Shown piece after piece: positions 37,419-47,957 of a DNA stretch of 64,000 bases. Source of the DNA: Rhinopomastus cyanomelas (taxonomy: Eukaryota > Chordata > Aves > Bucerotiformes > Rhinopomastidae). Numbering within the stretch: position 1 is the first letter of the stretch; every line of letters starts with the position of its first letter. Location: NCBI GenBank assembly GCA_013400115.1, contig VXBP01008912.1, positions 186,001 through 250,000 on the forward strand, in the 5' to 3' direction. Both the position numbers and the translations under genes were made by a program. Under the pieces are notes generated by a model that saw only the letters and a list, made by a program, of their open reading frames with translations, did not search any database and was not told the origin of the DNA.

Positions 37419-37980
37419 ACGGAATTGTTGAGGCTGGAAAAGACCTCTGAGTTCACCCAGCCCAGCCCAGCCCATGATCCCATGACCTAACATCACCACA
37501 TTGGCCAGACCAGGGCACTAAGGGCCACAGCCAGGCTGTCCTTCAACACCTCCAGGGATGGAGACTCCACCACCTCCCTGGGCAGTCCATTCCAGGGTCT
37601 GATCAGCCTTTTCATGAACTTTCTAACATCCAGCCTAATCCTCCTGTTGCAGCTTCAGGTCCTGCCCTCTTGTCCTGTCATAGTCACCTGGGAGAAGAGC
37701 TGGACCCCCACTTGACTACATCGGGTAGTTGTAGAGAGGGAAAAGGTCCCCCATGAGTCTTGTCCAAACTAAACATCCCCAGCTCTCTCAGCTTCTCCTC
37801 ATCAGACTTTCTCCCTAGACTTCTCCTCATCAGACTTTCTTTTTCTTTCTTCCCCAGCCTCGATGCTCCTCTGGACCCGCTCCAGCCCCTCAATCTCTTT
37901 CTTGAAGTGAGGAGCCCAGAACTGCCCACAGTACTCGAGGGGAGGCCTCCCCAGAGCCCAGTACAGGGGGAGAACTGATT
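37419..37980 (-). mobile_element. Old CR1 3' portion, about 560 bp, with internal duplication
   Basis: The tail is at 37419 (CACGGAATTGTTGAGGCTGG). The copy extends through CACCTCCCTGGGCAGTCCAT to CCCAGAACTGCCCACAGTAC and CCCAGAGCCCAGTACAGGGG. The 21-base segment CTTCTCCTCATCAGACTTTC is present twice, about 29 bases apart near 37791 and 37820. Confidence 0.92.
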
Positions 37981-38478
37981 TTTTTAAATCCAGCACTTTG
38001 AATAAATGGTGATTGGTTATAATATTTTTCACCTCTTTTGCTTTTAAAACAAATTAGCTAAGACAGTCGTTCCTCAAGATCTTTCCCCATCAACGCCCCT
38101 TATCTATCAGTGAAGTCACCTTCCAACTGATGGTTCCTTTTCAATTTTTCCATAGGACATTGTAAACCACAACTTCAAAGAGTCAACCCTTGTCTGAAAA
38201 CAGATCAACACTATCTTATTTTCCACAATATTTAAGATTTCTTTAAGAATCTGCTTTCTCCACCACAGGGAGTCTTGGGGTTTCTTTTCAGGATTCTCTG
38301 TTTGGATTTCCTGGTCTGCTCTGCCTTCTGAATGGTTTGCTAAGGGAAGACACGGCAGAGTGAGTTTGAAAAGGCAGGTTTTAATGACAAGCAGTGGGTT
38401 ATTCTTCTGAGCTGCATGGGGTTGTGAAAAGTGATGCTGTTTGACCAGCAGAGAGACTGGGAGCCCCATGTCACAGAT
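37981..38478. other. Intergenic, AT-rich
   Basis: Unique sequence between two CR1 copies. The 121-codon minus-strand frame at 38116-38481 has no known motif. Confidence 0.55.
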
Positions 38479-38606
38479 CACAGAACCCCAGAATCCCAGA
38501 ACATTAGGGATTGGAAGGGACCTTGAAAGATCATCCAGTCTAATCCCCCTGTGACAGCAGGATCCCCTAGGTCCAGTCGCACAGGAACATATCCAGGCAG
38601 GTTTTC
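38479..38606 (-). mobile_element. CR1 3' tail, young subfamily
   Basis: Reads CAGAACATTAGGGATTGGAA, then TCATCCAGTCTAATCCCC, and ends at CATATCCAGGCAGGTTTT. A longer tail with an extra CCCCAGAATCCCAGAA unit is present. Confidence 0.92.
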
Positions 38607-38759
38607 AATTATAAAGCTCTGTCCATCCCATCCAAACACCACGACTAGGATGTTTAAATCTGTGCACAGGACAAACTGGCTGCAGTTTTGCTTTGAGACT
38701 GGCACCACAACCCTTTACACGTGTAAAATATTACTTTTATAACTCGACGTGAACATGTA

Positions 38760-39420
38760 TTTCACATTTGAATGCAGCCAAAGTGATACTCAGGCAGTAC
38801 TTGCTTGGAATAACATCTGGCAAATGTCTTACCAAATAGATGAATTTTATTAGAAACATTAATTTAAGAGAAGAAAAAACAAATCTTGGCTACAAGTTTT
38901 ATTAGCCAGCCACTCAGAAGAGAATTTAGAGAGCAGCTCTTTCATAGCTCTGCATTAGGAGGAAAAATTGCTTTAATTAGATATGGTAAGTGATCAATTC
39001 TGCATGCTGTGATTAGGAGGACAGCTCTAGTAATTATAGATACAATAAGATGTCCAAGTCCGTGAACATCTGTTCCTAATCATCAAACTCAGAGTACAGA
39101 AAAAGCTCACATTTGTATTCATTTCCTACCACAGAAACCCAATCCAAGACAGTTTATTGTGATCTTTATGCAAAGATGTTAGCATCACTTTAAATAAGAC
39201 TTTAAATAAGCAAACTGTAGGTCATATTTTCATTACTATGGCTTTATGATACCTATAACTCTGTAGGTAGGCAGAGGCACCACATTATTAATGGGCTGGC
39301 TGGTACAATCAGCATCAGATATGTTTTTTGAGAGAGAATAATGATATTTTCATAGGATTACAGAATCCTTTTTATAGGATTTATTCTCCTTCTGATGAAA
39401 AAATGTCTATATACTGTTAT
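38760..39420. promoter_or_regulatory. Candidate conserved noncoding element, AT-rich
   Basis: Repeat-free, CpG-poor sequence rich in homeodomain cores (GCTTTAATTAGATATGG, CTAGTAATTATAGA, ACATTATTAATGGG) with an ATGCAAAG octamer-like site near 39169. No open frame of note. The composition resembles developmental enhancers of gene deserts, but conservation is not tested. Confidence 0.3.
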
Positions 39421-41603
39421 TAAGCACCTTTCTAGATGTATAAATTCACCAGTACTTGTGGGATAGACAATAAATGACAGAAATATGCAGCTTTAATTGT
39501 CTTCAGTAACCTAAAGGAAGAGAGTTTGACTTCTCAGGGAGTTTAAGCAAAACCATCTTGTTTTCTGTTTGTTTGTTTAACTTGGATCAAGTCTTATTCT
39601 AAAGATAAAGTGATGGACCATAGTTCTTGAGAGATGAAGAGTGAGAGTTAAAATGCAAAATCAATAATACTGAGCCCCTCAAAAATATTCCAGGAGCTGC
39701 CTGGGGCTTCTTAAATAAAAAGGCAGATTAAATGAAGTAAAAGCTGTATCGCCACTCACCCAGTCAAAGAGAATCTTTTCGTAGCCAAATCCACCAGAAA
39801 GCTGTAAGAAGCAGCAGAATTCTGATTTTTCTTTCCTTATAAGGTCTTTTGCTGGTTCAGCAACTTAGAAAAGAAAGCAAAAACACAAAAGGGAAAGAAC
39901 AAAACCATCAACAGTGCAAGGGAGCCAACTCTTCTACCTCACTGGTGTCTCAGTAGGACCAGCAACTGTGATTTCCATCACCAGCTCCAGGTCTCCTGGA
40001 TATGAAGTCTGCCTGTACTGACAATTGCACAGGGGGGGCTTTAATTACAAACCCCAGGTAATCAACTGATGCTGGGTCGTTGCATAACAGAACCAGAAAA
40101 ATGGAAAGCCTGACCCCAAAACTGCCCATCGCCCATGTCCCCCTTTTTGTTACATATTGAGAAAGGGGGTTTTTATTTACATCATAAACTTATTTACTGG
40201 TTTCTTTGGGACCTGTGGGACTAGTGTAAATGCGAAACCCCAACAGCTGCAAACCTGCAGGGAAGATACTTGAAACCCCATATGCTGCCTTTCTTCTTCT
40301 TCACCTTTACTGCTGTTAAATGACCAGTTAGTGTCTCTGAGAAAGAAAAGACACAGGAAAGGTTCTGAAGCCTCTTTCTTGCAGTGAAAATCTCTTTAAT
40401 GTCAAGAACTTTGATTTCTTGTCTGTCAAAATTTGTGTTTCTCAGGGTTCTCAGCTTTGAAATCCTTAGCTCTGCAGCTAACCCAGCTGTGCCTTCTGAT
40501 AGATTCTGGGACAGATTCTCTGTTTTATTTCTGCTGAGGAGTATCTCTTTTAAAAGGAAACCAGATGTGAGGTAATCGTAATGTTATTTACGGTAATTTC
40601 CCATCTCCCTTCCAACTGAATTACTTGCCCTGGATGTGGGTTTTGACTTGTCACTCCAAATGGAAACAGGGAGGCAAACTTGTCTAAAACATGGGAAAAA
40701 GTAAATGTATGTATGTCTGTACAGTCAGATTCCCAAGAAGATGTTAACAACTTAATAACCATTGAATCTTTCTTTTATAAAGATGTTATGCTAGCTAACT
40801 GCTGGTAAACTACACAGTACCTAGAGAGTATATAGAGAGTATCCTATGGTGTAAATGCTATAGTATATGCAGTGTACTATATATTATGCAGTTTTCCCTT
40901 GTTTCTGCTATTTGTTCACCACACTGAAGTTCTCTGGTTACATAATGAGGTCTCTGTAGTTGCAGTTGTCCCCCTCATAGCTGTAATTACAAGTCCTTGC
41001 CGGTGTGATAGCCATAGCCATGAAGTGCCAAGTGCTGCATCGTCAGCCTGCGCATCGACTGCATTTACTGTGCAACTCTGGCTGCACCTCTTGCTTTCTC
41101 TTCTCTTGCTGAGTCCCTTTCAGAGCAGTTTTGAACACCCCATAGCTGACAGAATGCCACAAATCCCCATTCCTCCAGAAGAGATGCATGACAGGCTAAT
41201 AAAAGCAGTGAGGGGCTGCTGGGACAGCACAGAGGCACTTAATCCCATCAGGAAGCTGGGAATCTCACTTCCCAAAGGGCTGTTTTTACACCTAAAAAGC
41301 TTTAGAAAAACTTTGAGACAACAATCAGTTGTCACTGATGCTTCTTGAACACCATAGTTTAGAGCATTGTGTTTTCCCCAGGCTGGGATTTAGAAGACAC
41401 TTAACTGGTGCAGCAGCTAATGTGTTCACAGCCTGTGACAGACAAGGGAATCCTTAGCAGAACCCTCAGCTGAGTCAAAGCCGACCCCAAGTTTTATCCC
41501 ATGTTAACTCTGAACCCTACTGCAGGCCAGGTGACTGTGGTGGTGAAAGAAAGACTGGTGAGGGCAGACCTATGAGCTTAAAAGTCATGTAGATCAGGAT
41601 CTT
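39421..41603. other. Intergenic, AT-rich, repeat-free
   Basis: Continues the unique region holding the candidate noncoding element at 38760-39420. A 158-codon frame at 40872-41348 has a hydrophobic N-terminus but no family resemblance. AT-rich microsequence at 40835-40890. Confidence 0.5.
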
Positions 41604-41699
41604 GGGGACATGGTTTAGCAGTGGTGCAGTTGGGTTAATGGTTGGACTTGATGATCTTGAAGGTATTTGCCAATTTAAACAACTCTGTGAATCTATGAA
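41604..41699 (+). mobile_element. CR1 3' tail, second subfamily
   Basis: GGGGACATGGTTTAGCAGTG, TTAATGGTTGGACTTGATGA and ACTCTGTGAATCTATGAA belong to the same type as the copy at 24744. Confidence 0.85.
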
Positions 41700-44444
41700 C
41701 CCATTCACCTCTGCCCAAAAGGAGCTAGTCCTAGTGTTCCCATCCTCCTGGCTGATATCGTGGGTCCTGACCCAAGTCGACTCATCTCCCTGACCCAGCA
41801 GACAATGACTCTTTGGTTATTGTTTTGCTCGGGGTTGCTTTTCTGCCACCTTGGCAAATGGGATTGGCTGCTGAGGAGTCCTGAGTGTGCCAAAGCCTGT
41901 GAGAAGAGGGGTGTGGGGGAAAAGGTGCTCAAGGAGTTGCTAGATCAGCTCAAGCTGTGACACGTACCTTTGTCCTCACACCTGCTTTATTGTTATGACA
42001 TAGTATTAATGGTGCTGACAAAGGAGCTCCAGCAAGTCTCGCTGTTGTTGTCGGAGGAGACACCACACCAAGACACGGCTGCTCTGCCAGGAGCTGCTGC
42101 CTGCATGGTGGGCAGAGGAATAGCGAAGGTGCCAATGCCTCAAATACCGCTTCAGCCCAAGAGAAGATGGGCTGAAGGCTTTGGGCTTCATGCTTTTCAA
42201 GGGTCTAAGCCAAAGCCACACGTTCCCTTCTGTCAGTCCTGTGGAGGAGAGGTAGAAACCTGCAGCAGAGGGGTAGGATGGGCAGGCGGGGTTAGTGACC
42301 TCCTAAGCAGTCACAGCAAGGAGCGCTGGTGCTGGTGTGTCATCTCCACATAGCCAGTACCTGCCCTTCAGCACAACAGGCTCTATATTGTCCTTACTGG
42401 GTTTTAGACACCAGCTCTACAAAACACAGTATGAAGTATTAAGGTTCTCCAGTTCCTCACTGATGTGAAGAATACTCTTCTCCTTCCCAGAGAGAGAACC
42501 CTCTGCTCTCACTGGGGTCTTTGCAATTCATCTCTTGGCACTGACATGGTCTGGCTTTCCAGAAAGAAAGCAACCTGAATACAAAGTGCTTCAAACTCTC
42601 TGTCCTATAGAAGTGTGAAGGGGTTCCTCTGTAAACTCTGCCTCTGGAAAACATCTGTTAGTGTCTAACAAGATATCCCAGTCTTTACTGACAACAATTC
42701 TCATCCTCTACAGCAAATCTCCTTAAAATCATTCTTCCGGCATGATAATGTCCTGGTTTAATCTACTGAACATTATTAATGTGCCCCATGGAGGCACGTG
42801 TGAGAACAGATACACCCAAGGTTCTGAAAATGAGATGCTAACATGGGAAAACAAGAAAATACAGACCTAATTTTAGAAGGGAAACTACAGGTTTCTGCAG
42901 TGTAAGGATAAACAGAGCTTGACACAGCAGAGGGATAGCTCATGTGTAATTGAATGATGTAGGATTTTTAATTAAAATGTGGTGACGCCTTTCACGCGTG
43001 CGATACACAGCACTGGGACCAGACTCTGCACGTCCAGGGTGCAGGTGACACTGTGAACTGCCTCATTTCACACCTTCATGACCTGAGCAACACTCATCCT
43101 GTATGTGCTGTGCTATAGCTGTGTTTGGGGAGCCACAGGATGGCCACAAGAAGTGCTCAGGAAGGTTCAGTGGGCCATGGGCAGGATGTACACAGCAAAT
43201 GGCTTTGCCTCTTTATTGGCGAGCTCATCACTTAGCTTGGGAGCCACTGCTACTACAGCCCAGCATCTGTCTGCTCTGCTCTGGTACCCTGAAGGGAATG
43301 AGAGAGCCCTTGCGGAGTGTCTGCGGGCTAGGGAGGAATTTGCCCTTCCTTGGTGAGGATGAAGGTCTGTGATAGAGATGATGATTGCTTAGGCTGCAAA
43401 CTCATTCCTGTGTAATGATATGGAGCCTATTGCTGGGCGCAGCCCCTATGCGTGGGGTAAGAGTTTCTAACCGAAGCAATCGCACTCATCTTCATCATCA
43501 TCACATTGCCCACAGAAATCAGAGCTCACAGATGGAGTAGATTAGCACCAGTAAATAAAAACTGATAAAACCACTTATTCTTCGGGCTTGATCCTCCTGG
43601 TGTTTTACTGCCACATGGAAAATCAATGCATCTGATGGCTGGTGTGAAAAACACTTCAAGGGAGCAAGAGCAAGAACATTGTCCATCAGTAAATTTGATC
43701 TCAAAGGGCAGTGGATGCCCTCCTGAGGAAGACATGACTTACTGATGTTTGTAGAATAAACAGATTTCAAAATCTGTTAACACCACTCTGCAAGTGGAGC
43801 TATGGGCTCAACTTTCTCAGACATATCTCCAGCTCTCTCTGGTTGCTTTTTCTGATGCTTAACTCATAATTTCAGACTCTCAACAGGAGGAAAACAGAGT
43901 GTAAAGACCAACTTCAGCTTCAGCCAGCAGATTGCCCGCTACAGCCCTGAACTTGTCCCAGTGGTGGCCTTACACTTCATAACAAGGCTGTGTGCGCAGG
44001 GTCTACAAACACTTGGTGGTGGCACAGGATCATGGGCACGTGTGTACTTGTAAACAACAACAGGGAGTGGGGGTGCAGATAAAAACTCAAACCAAAGGGT
44101 TTTGGCTCATCATGGCTTTGATGTGACAGAAACCTCTCACACCACCACCACCACTTCCTAATGCCTCCACGTTTTGTAACGTTGACATTTTGCAGTTGGA
44201 TTAATGCTGCTGGTGATTATGGCTGCTCTTAGCTCACCGTGCCTGGCAGATTTCTCAGATAAGCATTAAGGGATTAACAAGGTTCAGAATCGTATCTTAT
44301 TAATTACAGCCACCCCTTGGACATGTAGCTAAATCAAATAAAGCCCGTTGATATCTGTGTCTCACTGCCTGTGAATTTATCGGATGTAGAGGTGTCACTT
44401 GGCTCTGGACAAGAGGAATGACTGTAGAGGATCTGGTGCTCAGT
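41700..44444. other. Upstream flank of the EGLN3 CpG island
   Basis: About 2.7 kb of unique sequence without recognised repeats. No exon seen. CpGs are sparse until about 44445. Confidence 0.6.
44325..44380 (+). other. Polyadenylation-like signal upstream of the EGLN3 promoter
   Basis: AATAAA at 44337-44342 is followed by GATATCTGTGTCTCACTGCC, a GT-rich downstream element. It lies about 100 bp before CpG density rises. Could terminate an upstream noncoding transcript; chance is equally likely. Confidence 0.25.
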
Positions 44445-44632
44445 GCTGCGCACTACGGGGTGGATACTTGCGATGGGGGTCGATGATGGGGAACAGACGC
44501 GGGATACGGAGGTTTCGTTGGTTCGCCCAGTACATCATCAGCACCTTGCGGGTTATGAGCGGAGCTCGGTAGTTCTTCACTTTATTGCGTTTCACGAGCT
44601 ATTTTTAACATCGCCTGGGCTCACCCCGGTGC

Positions 44633-44661
44633 GGGGAGGGGTTTAGGGGTGGGGAGGGGGG
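44633..44661 (+). promoter_or_regulatory. G-quadruplex motif upstream of EGLN3
   Basis: Five consecutive G tracts of at least four bases are separated by loops of 1, 4, 1 and 1 bases. The motif lies about 575-605 bp upstream of the start codon on the non-template strand, at the upstream side of the densest CpG region. Confidence 0.7.
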
Positions 44662-44774
44662 CATCCCGGTGCCCCCGGCTCGGCAGAGCCGACATGCGGG
44701 GGCCGAATTCCTCAATGGCGCTGACCACGCCCTCTACGCGGGGAGGTGGAGCCTGAGGCCACGCCCCCGCCGCG

Positions 44775-44780
44775 CACGTG
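44775..44780. promoter_or_regulatory. CACGTG palindrome, HRE core / E-box
   Basis: CACGTG contains an ACGTG hypoxia-response core on both strands and is also a canonical E-box (MYC/MAX, USF, HIF). It lies about 460 bp upstream of the EGLN3 start codon. Confidence 0.5.
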
Positions 44781-44833
44781 TGGGAGCCTCCGCGAGCTGG
44801 CCACACCCTCCCAACAGCCGACTGGCCGCCTGT

Positions 44834-44838
44834 GCGTG
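44834..44838 (+). promoter_or_regulatory. GCGTG core in EGLN3 promoter
   Basis: A GCGTG sequence (RCGTG consensus) lies about 400 bp upstream of the start codon, just before a GC-box run. One short core is weak evidence on its own. Confidence 0.35.
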
Positions 44839-44853
44839 GGTGGGCGGAGAAAT

Positions 44854-44862
44854 GGGCGGGGC
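44854..44862 (+). promoter_or_regulatory. GC box (SP/KLF site)
   Basis: GGGCGGGGC is a perfect SP1-type site about 380 bp upstream of the EGLN3 start codon, in a TATA-less promoter. Confidence 0.55.
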
Positions 44863-44900
44863 GAGTACCGCCGCGCGGTAGGTGCCTGTCCAGGCTCCAC

Positions 44901-44910
44901 CCACGCGTGG
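44901..44910. promoter_or_regulatory. CCACGCGTGG palindrome with two HRE cores
   Basis: This 10-bp perfect palindrome holds GCGTG on each strand. It lies about 330 bp upstream of the start codon, between the GC box and the CG run. Confidence 0.45.
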
Positions 44911-44963
44911 CGGCGGCGGCGGCAGCGCCGCGCGAGCGTTTGGCGGGGTGCGCGCACATCCCG

Positions 44964-44968
44964 CACGT
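44964..44968 (-). promoter_or_regulatory. ACGTG core (minus strand) in EGLN3 promoter
   Basis: CACGT on the + strand equals ACGTG on the - strand, in the context CCGCACGTAGCG. A very similar context, TCCGCACGTAGCG, recurs at 58771 in the intronic CpG segment. Confidence 0.5.
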
Positions 44969-44970
44969 AG

Positions 44971-44982
44971 CGCGCGCGCGCG
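44971..44982. repeat. (CG)6 dinucleotide run
   Basis: Six uninterrupted CG dinucleotides follow the ACGTG core. Such runs can adopt Z-DNA form and are prone to length change. Confidence 0.9.
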
Positions 44983-45050
44983 GGTCTTCGGCAACGCGGG
45001 GCTGCCGCGTCCCGCACCAAACCCGACAGTCCCCGAGTTGCTCCGGCGGT

Positions 45051-45065
45051 AGCAGCAGCAGCAGC
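45051..45065 (+). repeat. (AGC)5 triplet run in EGLN3 5' leader
   Basis: Five AGC units lie about 172-186 bp upstream of the start codon, probably within the 5' UTR or core promoter. The tract is short. Confidence 0.85.
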
Positions 45066-45236
45066 GCGGAGCTCCGGCAGCACCGCGGGACGCAGCGGGC
45101 AGCCCTGCCGCGGTGAAAGTTTTGCACCGCCCAGCCCGGCATTGTAGCCCCGTGCCCGGCTCGGCCGGGAACCGGCGGGCATCGCCTCCGGACGCGGGCA
45201 GCGGCTGGGCAGCGGCGCGCCCGTCCCCGCCGCGCC

Positions 45237-45593
45237 ATGCCGCTGGGGCACATCATGAGGCTGGACCTGGAGCGGATCGCGCTGGAGTACGTGGTGCCCT
45301 GCCTGCACGACATCGGCTTTTGCTACCTGGACAACTTCCTCGGGGAGGTGGTCGGGGACTGCGTGCTCGAGCGGGTCAAGCGGATGCACCGCGACGGCGA
45401 GCTGGCCGACGGGCAACTGGCCGGCCCCAGTCGCGGAGTCGCTAAGCGGCATCTCCGCGGCGACCAGATCAAGTGGATCGGGGGCACGGAGGAGGGCTGC
45501 GAGGCCATCAACTTCCTCCTCACGCTGATAGACCGGCTGGTGATGTACTGCGGGAGCCGGCTCGGCAAGTACTACGTGAAGGAGCGATCCAAG
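45237..45593 (+). CDS. EGLN3: EGLN3 (PHD3) exon 1, HIF prolyl hydroxylase, residues 1-119
   Basis: This is the first coding exon of EGLN3, a 2-oxoglutarate/Fe(II)/oxygen-dependent dioxygenase that hydroxylates prolines of HIF-alpha and so marks it for VHL-dependent destruction. The translation starts MPLGHIMRLDLERIALEYVV and ends CGSRLGKYYVKERSK, matching vertebrate EGLN3 nearly residue for residue. It lacks the MYND zinc finger found at the EGLN1 N-terminus. Residues about 58-80 (DGQLAGP to DQIKWIGG) form the beta2-beta3 loop that helps choose the HIF degron. The iron ligands (His135, Asp137 and His196 in human) and the 2-oxoglutarate Arg205 fall in later exons, not seen here. The ATG at 45237 is the family start, has no in-frame ATG upstream in its open frame, and has G at -3. 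The exon ends after a Lys codon in phase 0, followed by GTAAGG. The frame stays open to 45707, but that part is intron. Identification is very secure. Confidence 0.97.
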
Positions 45594-45599
45594 GTAAGG
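45591..45599 (+). other. EGLN3: EGLN3 exon 1 splice donor
   Basis: The exon/intron junction reads AAG|GTAAGG, a near-perfect vertebrate 5' splice site. The last exon base is 45593. It falls exactly where human EGLN3 exon 1 ends, after KERSK. Confidence 0.95.
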
Positions 45600-45800
45600 A
45601 AGGGGCCGCGGGGCACCGGCTCCCGCCGCCACGACCCGCTCCGCAGCTCCCCGGTGGGACGTTTCCACGGGCTCCCCCCAGGTCTCGTTCTCCTGTGGCT
45701 AAGGTAGCCCTTCGCCAGCCGTTTGCCGGGTGCGGAGGTCCCAGTGAAGCCGCGGGTGCCGCAAGCGGCTGCCCCTCACCGCGGAGCCCCGGGCTGGGTG

Positions 45801-47551
45801 CTCACGGGGCTCCTCGGCTGTAGGAGGACCCACCTAGCCACTGCCATTGCCCTCTGTGATAGCGGTCCCGGGACCACCGGGAGAGACAAAGTGGGACCAC
45901 CAACGTGGACCATATCCCTCCAGAAAAGCCTAACCTTGACCGTGACTTTGCTTTGGAGAGTTGTTCGAGGGGTTCCCGGTCCGGTTGTTGAGTTATGTCA
46001 GTGTTACCCGAAGTGATGTGTATGATCCAGCTCATGGCACCGTCTCGCAGCTCGGGGGTTATCGTTACAGCTTTGGGACTGGACACAAAAATAGGGGACC
46101 CTCCCTTTGAGCACAGCTAACTTTTTTGCCTGGTTTTGAGGAGGAGAGTTGTTTTTCTAAGGCATGGAGAAGACACTTGTCTTCGAGATTTCCGTCCTAA
46201 CGAAGTTGATTCGTGCTTGCGATGTTATTTATTCGGTTTGGGATAACTTTTCTGTCCTTGTCTGTGACACTGGCTTTGAACGAAGTTTGCTTCATTGTCC
46301 CGAGTGCTGAAAGCGTCCTCATTTCTTTCTTTCTGCCTTGAATTCTGTCTCACACAGCACGTTTTGAAAACAACCAATTCTTGTAAAGAGATGCCATGAA
46401 TAGAAACGAGAAATAGAAGTAAAAAACAAACATCCCAGAAGTGAGAAGTTGGGCATTAGTTTTGCTCTGAACTTGCACTGAACTCGGGGGATGTGTGAGT
46501 GGTGCCGAGATTTAGTTACTTTTTTTTTTTTCACAGAAAACGAAGTAAATATCACTGTACTCTTTCCCAGTTGCTTGGGAACACCTTAAAACCTGTGTGT
46601 TAAACCCCTGAACAGTTCCATGCAGCGCTGGGAATAATAAAGGGTTGAAACATGCTCCAGTGAACCAGGGATCAGCAGTTCAGTCAAGACCTTGGGGTAG
46701 ATTTGGTTTAAAAAGTGCGAGGAATGGATTTCCCTTAAGCCTGGTGTTGGGAGGTATAAATAACCGGCCTTTAAGGTCATCCTAGTTCTTTCTCGGGGTG
46801 ACTTCTGTTTGCCTGGTCACTGCTGGAAGTGCCTGGTCTAGGGTGGAAATAGGTGCTTTCGTTAAAGCTGGACTAGAGTGAACGGCGGTTGCCTCACGTT
46901 TGGAGAAGAATCAGCTGGATGCGTGAGGAGCTGTTGGCACTGGCTAAGGAGAAGAGTCTTTTGGGGGGGTGACCTTGACTTGGAGAGATGATTTTTAAAG
47001 CTGCGTTGTGAGTTCTTGCAGGCATTTTTGTACAAGTGGTGATAACAGGCAGGACAGAACTTGTTTTATAAATAGATATCAAACTGCTTGCTGTAAAGAG
47101 AGACTTTTGGCCCTTGTGCTTTAACGTGGAAGAAGTCAGACTCCAAAGAGCGTGTGGGAGTGCTACACAGCAGTCCAGGGCTTGAAAGGGTACTCAGTGT
47201 TGTTTGTAAGACTAAATGCAGAACGATTTCCATCAGAAATTAATAGCAGCCAATGCCCTTGTTATGATAATAAGTACCATGGGTATGTGAGGCCCTGGAA
47301 TAGCAGCTGCCACCTGAAACTGAGACATGGGACGCCTTCAGCAGGAAGATCATTCCCGTGACTAACCAACTGACTCCTCCAGTACATGCAGGTTCCCACG
47401 TCACCCCCACACAGACGTTTCCCTTCACCAGTAAACCAGCTTGTTTTGCTTATCTTCTTGAGTCTTGTGAATCCATACACAAAAAAAATCCCAAATTCAG
47501 AATCAGCCTGTTCTTACTGTATCTGCTGCATTATGTACAGGAAAGGCTGCC
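45801..47551. other. Proximal intron 1, unique sequence
   Basis: CpG density falls off by about 45900. No repeat or exon recognised. A T11 run is near 46520 and a G7 run near 46965. Confidence 0.6.
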
Positions 47552-47740
47552 CAGAATCCTAGAACCATAGAATGTTTGGAGTTGGAAGTGACCTCTAGAG
47601 ATCACCTAGTCCAACCCCTCTGCCAGAGCAGCATCACTGAGGACAGGCCATATGGGGCTGCATCTAGGCAGGTTTTGAAAGTCTCCGGAGCAGGAGACTC
47701 CAGGGCTCCAGTGAGATTTCTCCTCACATTGAGGTGGACT
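47552..47740 (-). mobile_element. Diverged CR1 3' end in intron 1
   Basis: AGAATCCTAGAACCATAGAA, TTGGAGTTGGAAGTGACCTC and CACCTAGTCCAACCCCTCTG match; the part with the last ORF2 codons is decayed (CTCCTCACATTGAGGTGGAC). Confidence 0.88.
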
Positions 47741-47910
47741 TGCTCAGAAAACGTCCACAGTGTAATATGTGGTGGACCGTGTTCTTGAGCAACTGGACCA
47801 GAACTTAGCTGGACACGTGCTATTAGGATTTGTTTTGGGATATAGGTGTTAGAGCAGAGTCCAGAGCACTTGTGGAAGGTTTAAGCTGCATGGTGACTCC
47901 TCTTGTGATG

Positions 47911-47957
47911 AGAATCATAGAACCATTAGGGATTGGAAGGGAACTCGAAAGATCATG
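47911..47957 (-). mobile_element. CR1 terminal fragment in intron 1
   Basis: AGAATCATAGAACCATTAGG and ATTGGAAGGGAACTCGAAAG, 47 bases, young subfamily. Confidence 0.82.

Larger units (their letters stand above)
44630..45236 (+). promoter_or_regulatory. EGLN3: EGLN3 promoter and 5' UTR in a CpG island
   Basis: GC content and CpG density rise from about 44445 and peak at 44700-45240, directly upstream of the start codon. No convincing TATA box is visible. There is a GC box, a CG dinucleotide run and an AGC triplet run, as expected of a TATA-less CpG-island promoter. The transcription start cannot be placed from sequence alone. EGLN3 is a known HIF target, and this block has several RCGTG cores, listed separately. 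Confidence 0.85.
44445..45800. other. CpG island spanning EGLN3 promoter, exon 1 and start of intron 1
   Basis: CpG dinucleotides are frequent and unmethylated-looking (not decayed to TG/CA) from about 44445 to about 45800, in sharp contrast to the AT-rich flanks. Limits were drawn by eye. Confidence 0.85.

Noticed and set aside
40872..41348. 158-codon frame with a hydrophobic N-terminus
   Set aside because: A hydrophobic start alone is not evidence; no family resemblance or gene context.
44712..45668. 318-codon minus-strand frame across the EGLN3 promoter and exon 1
   Set aside because: It is antisense to a certain exon in very GC-rich DNA where stop codons are rare. Its sequence is Pro/Arg/Ala-rich with no known domain.
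45594..45707. Extension of the EGLN3 frame past residue 119
   Set aside because: A consensus splice donor ends the exon exactly where EGLN3 exon 1 ends; the added residues do not match the family.
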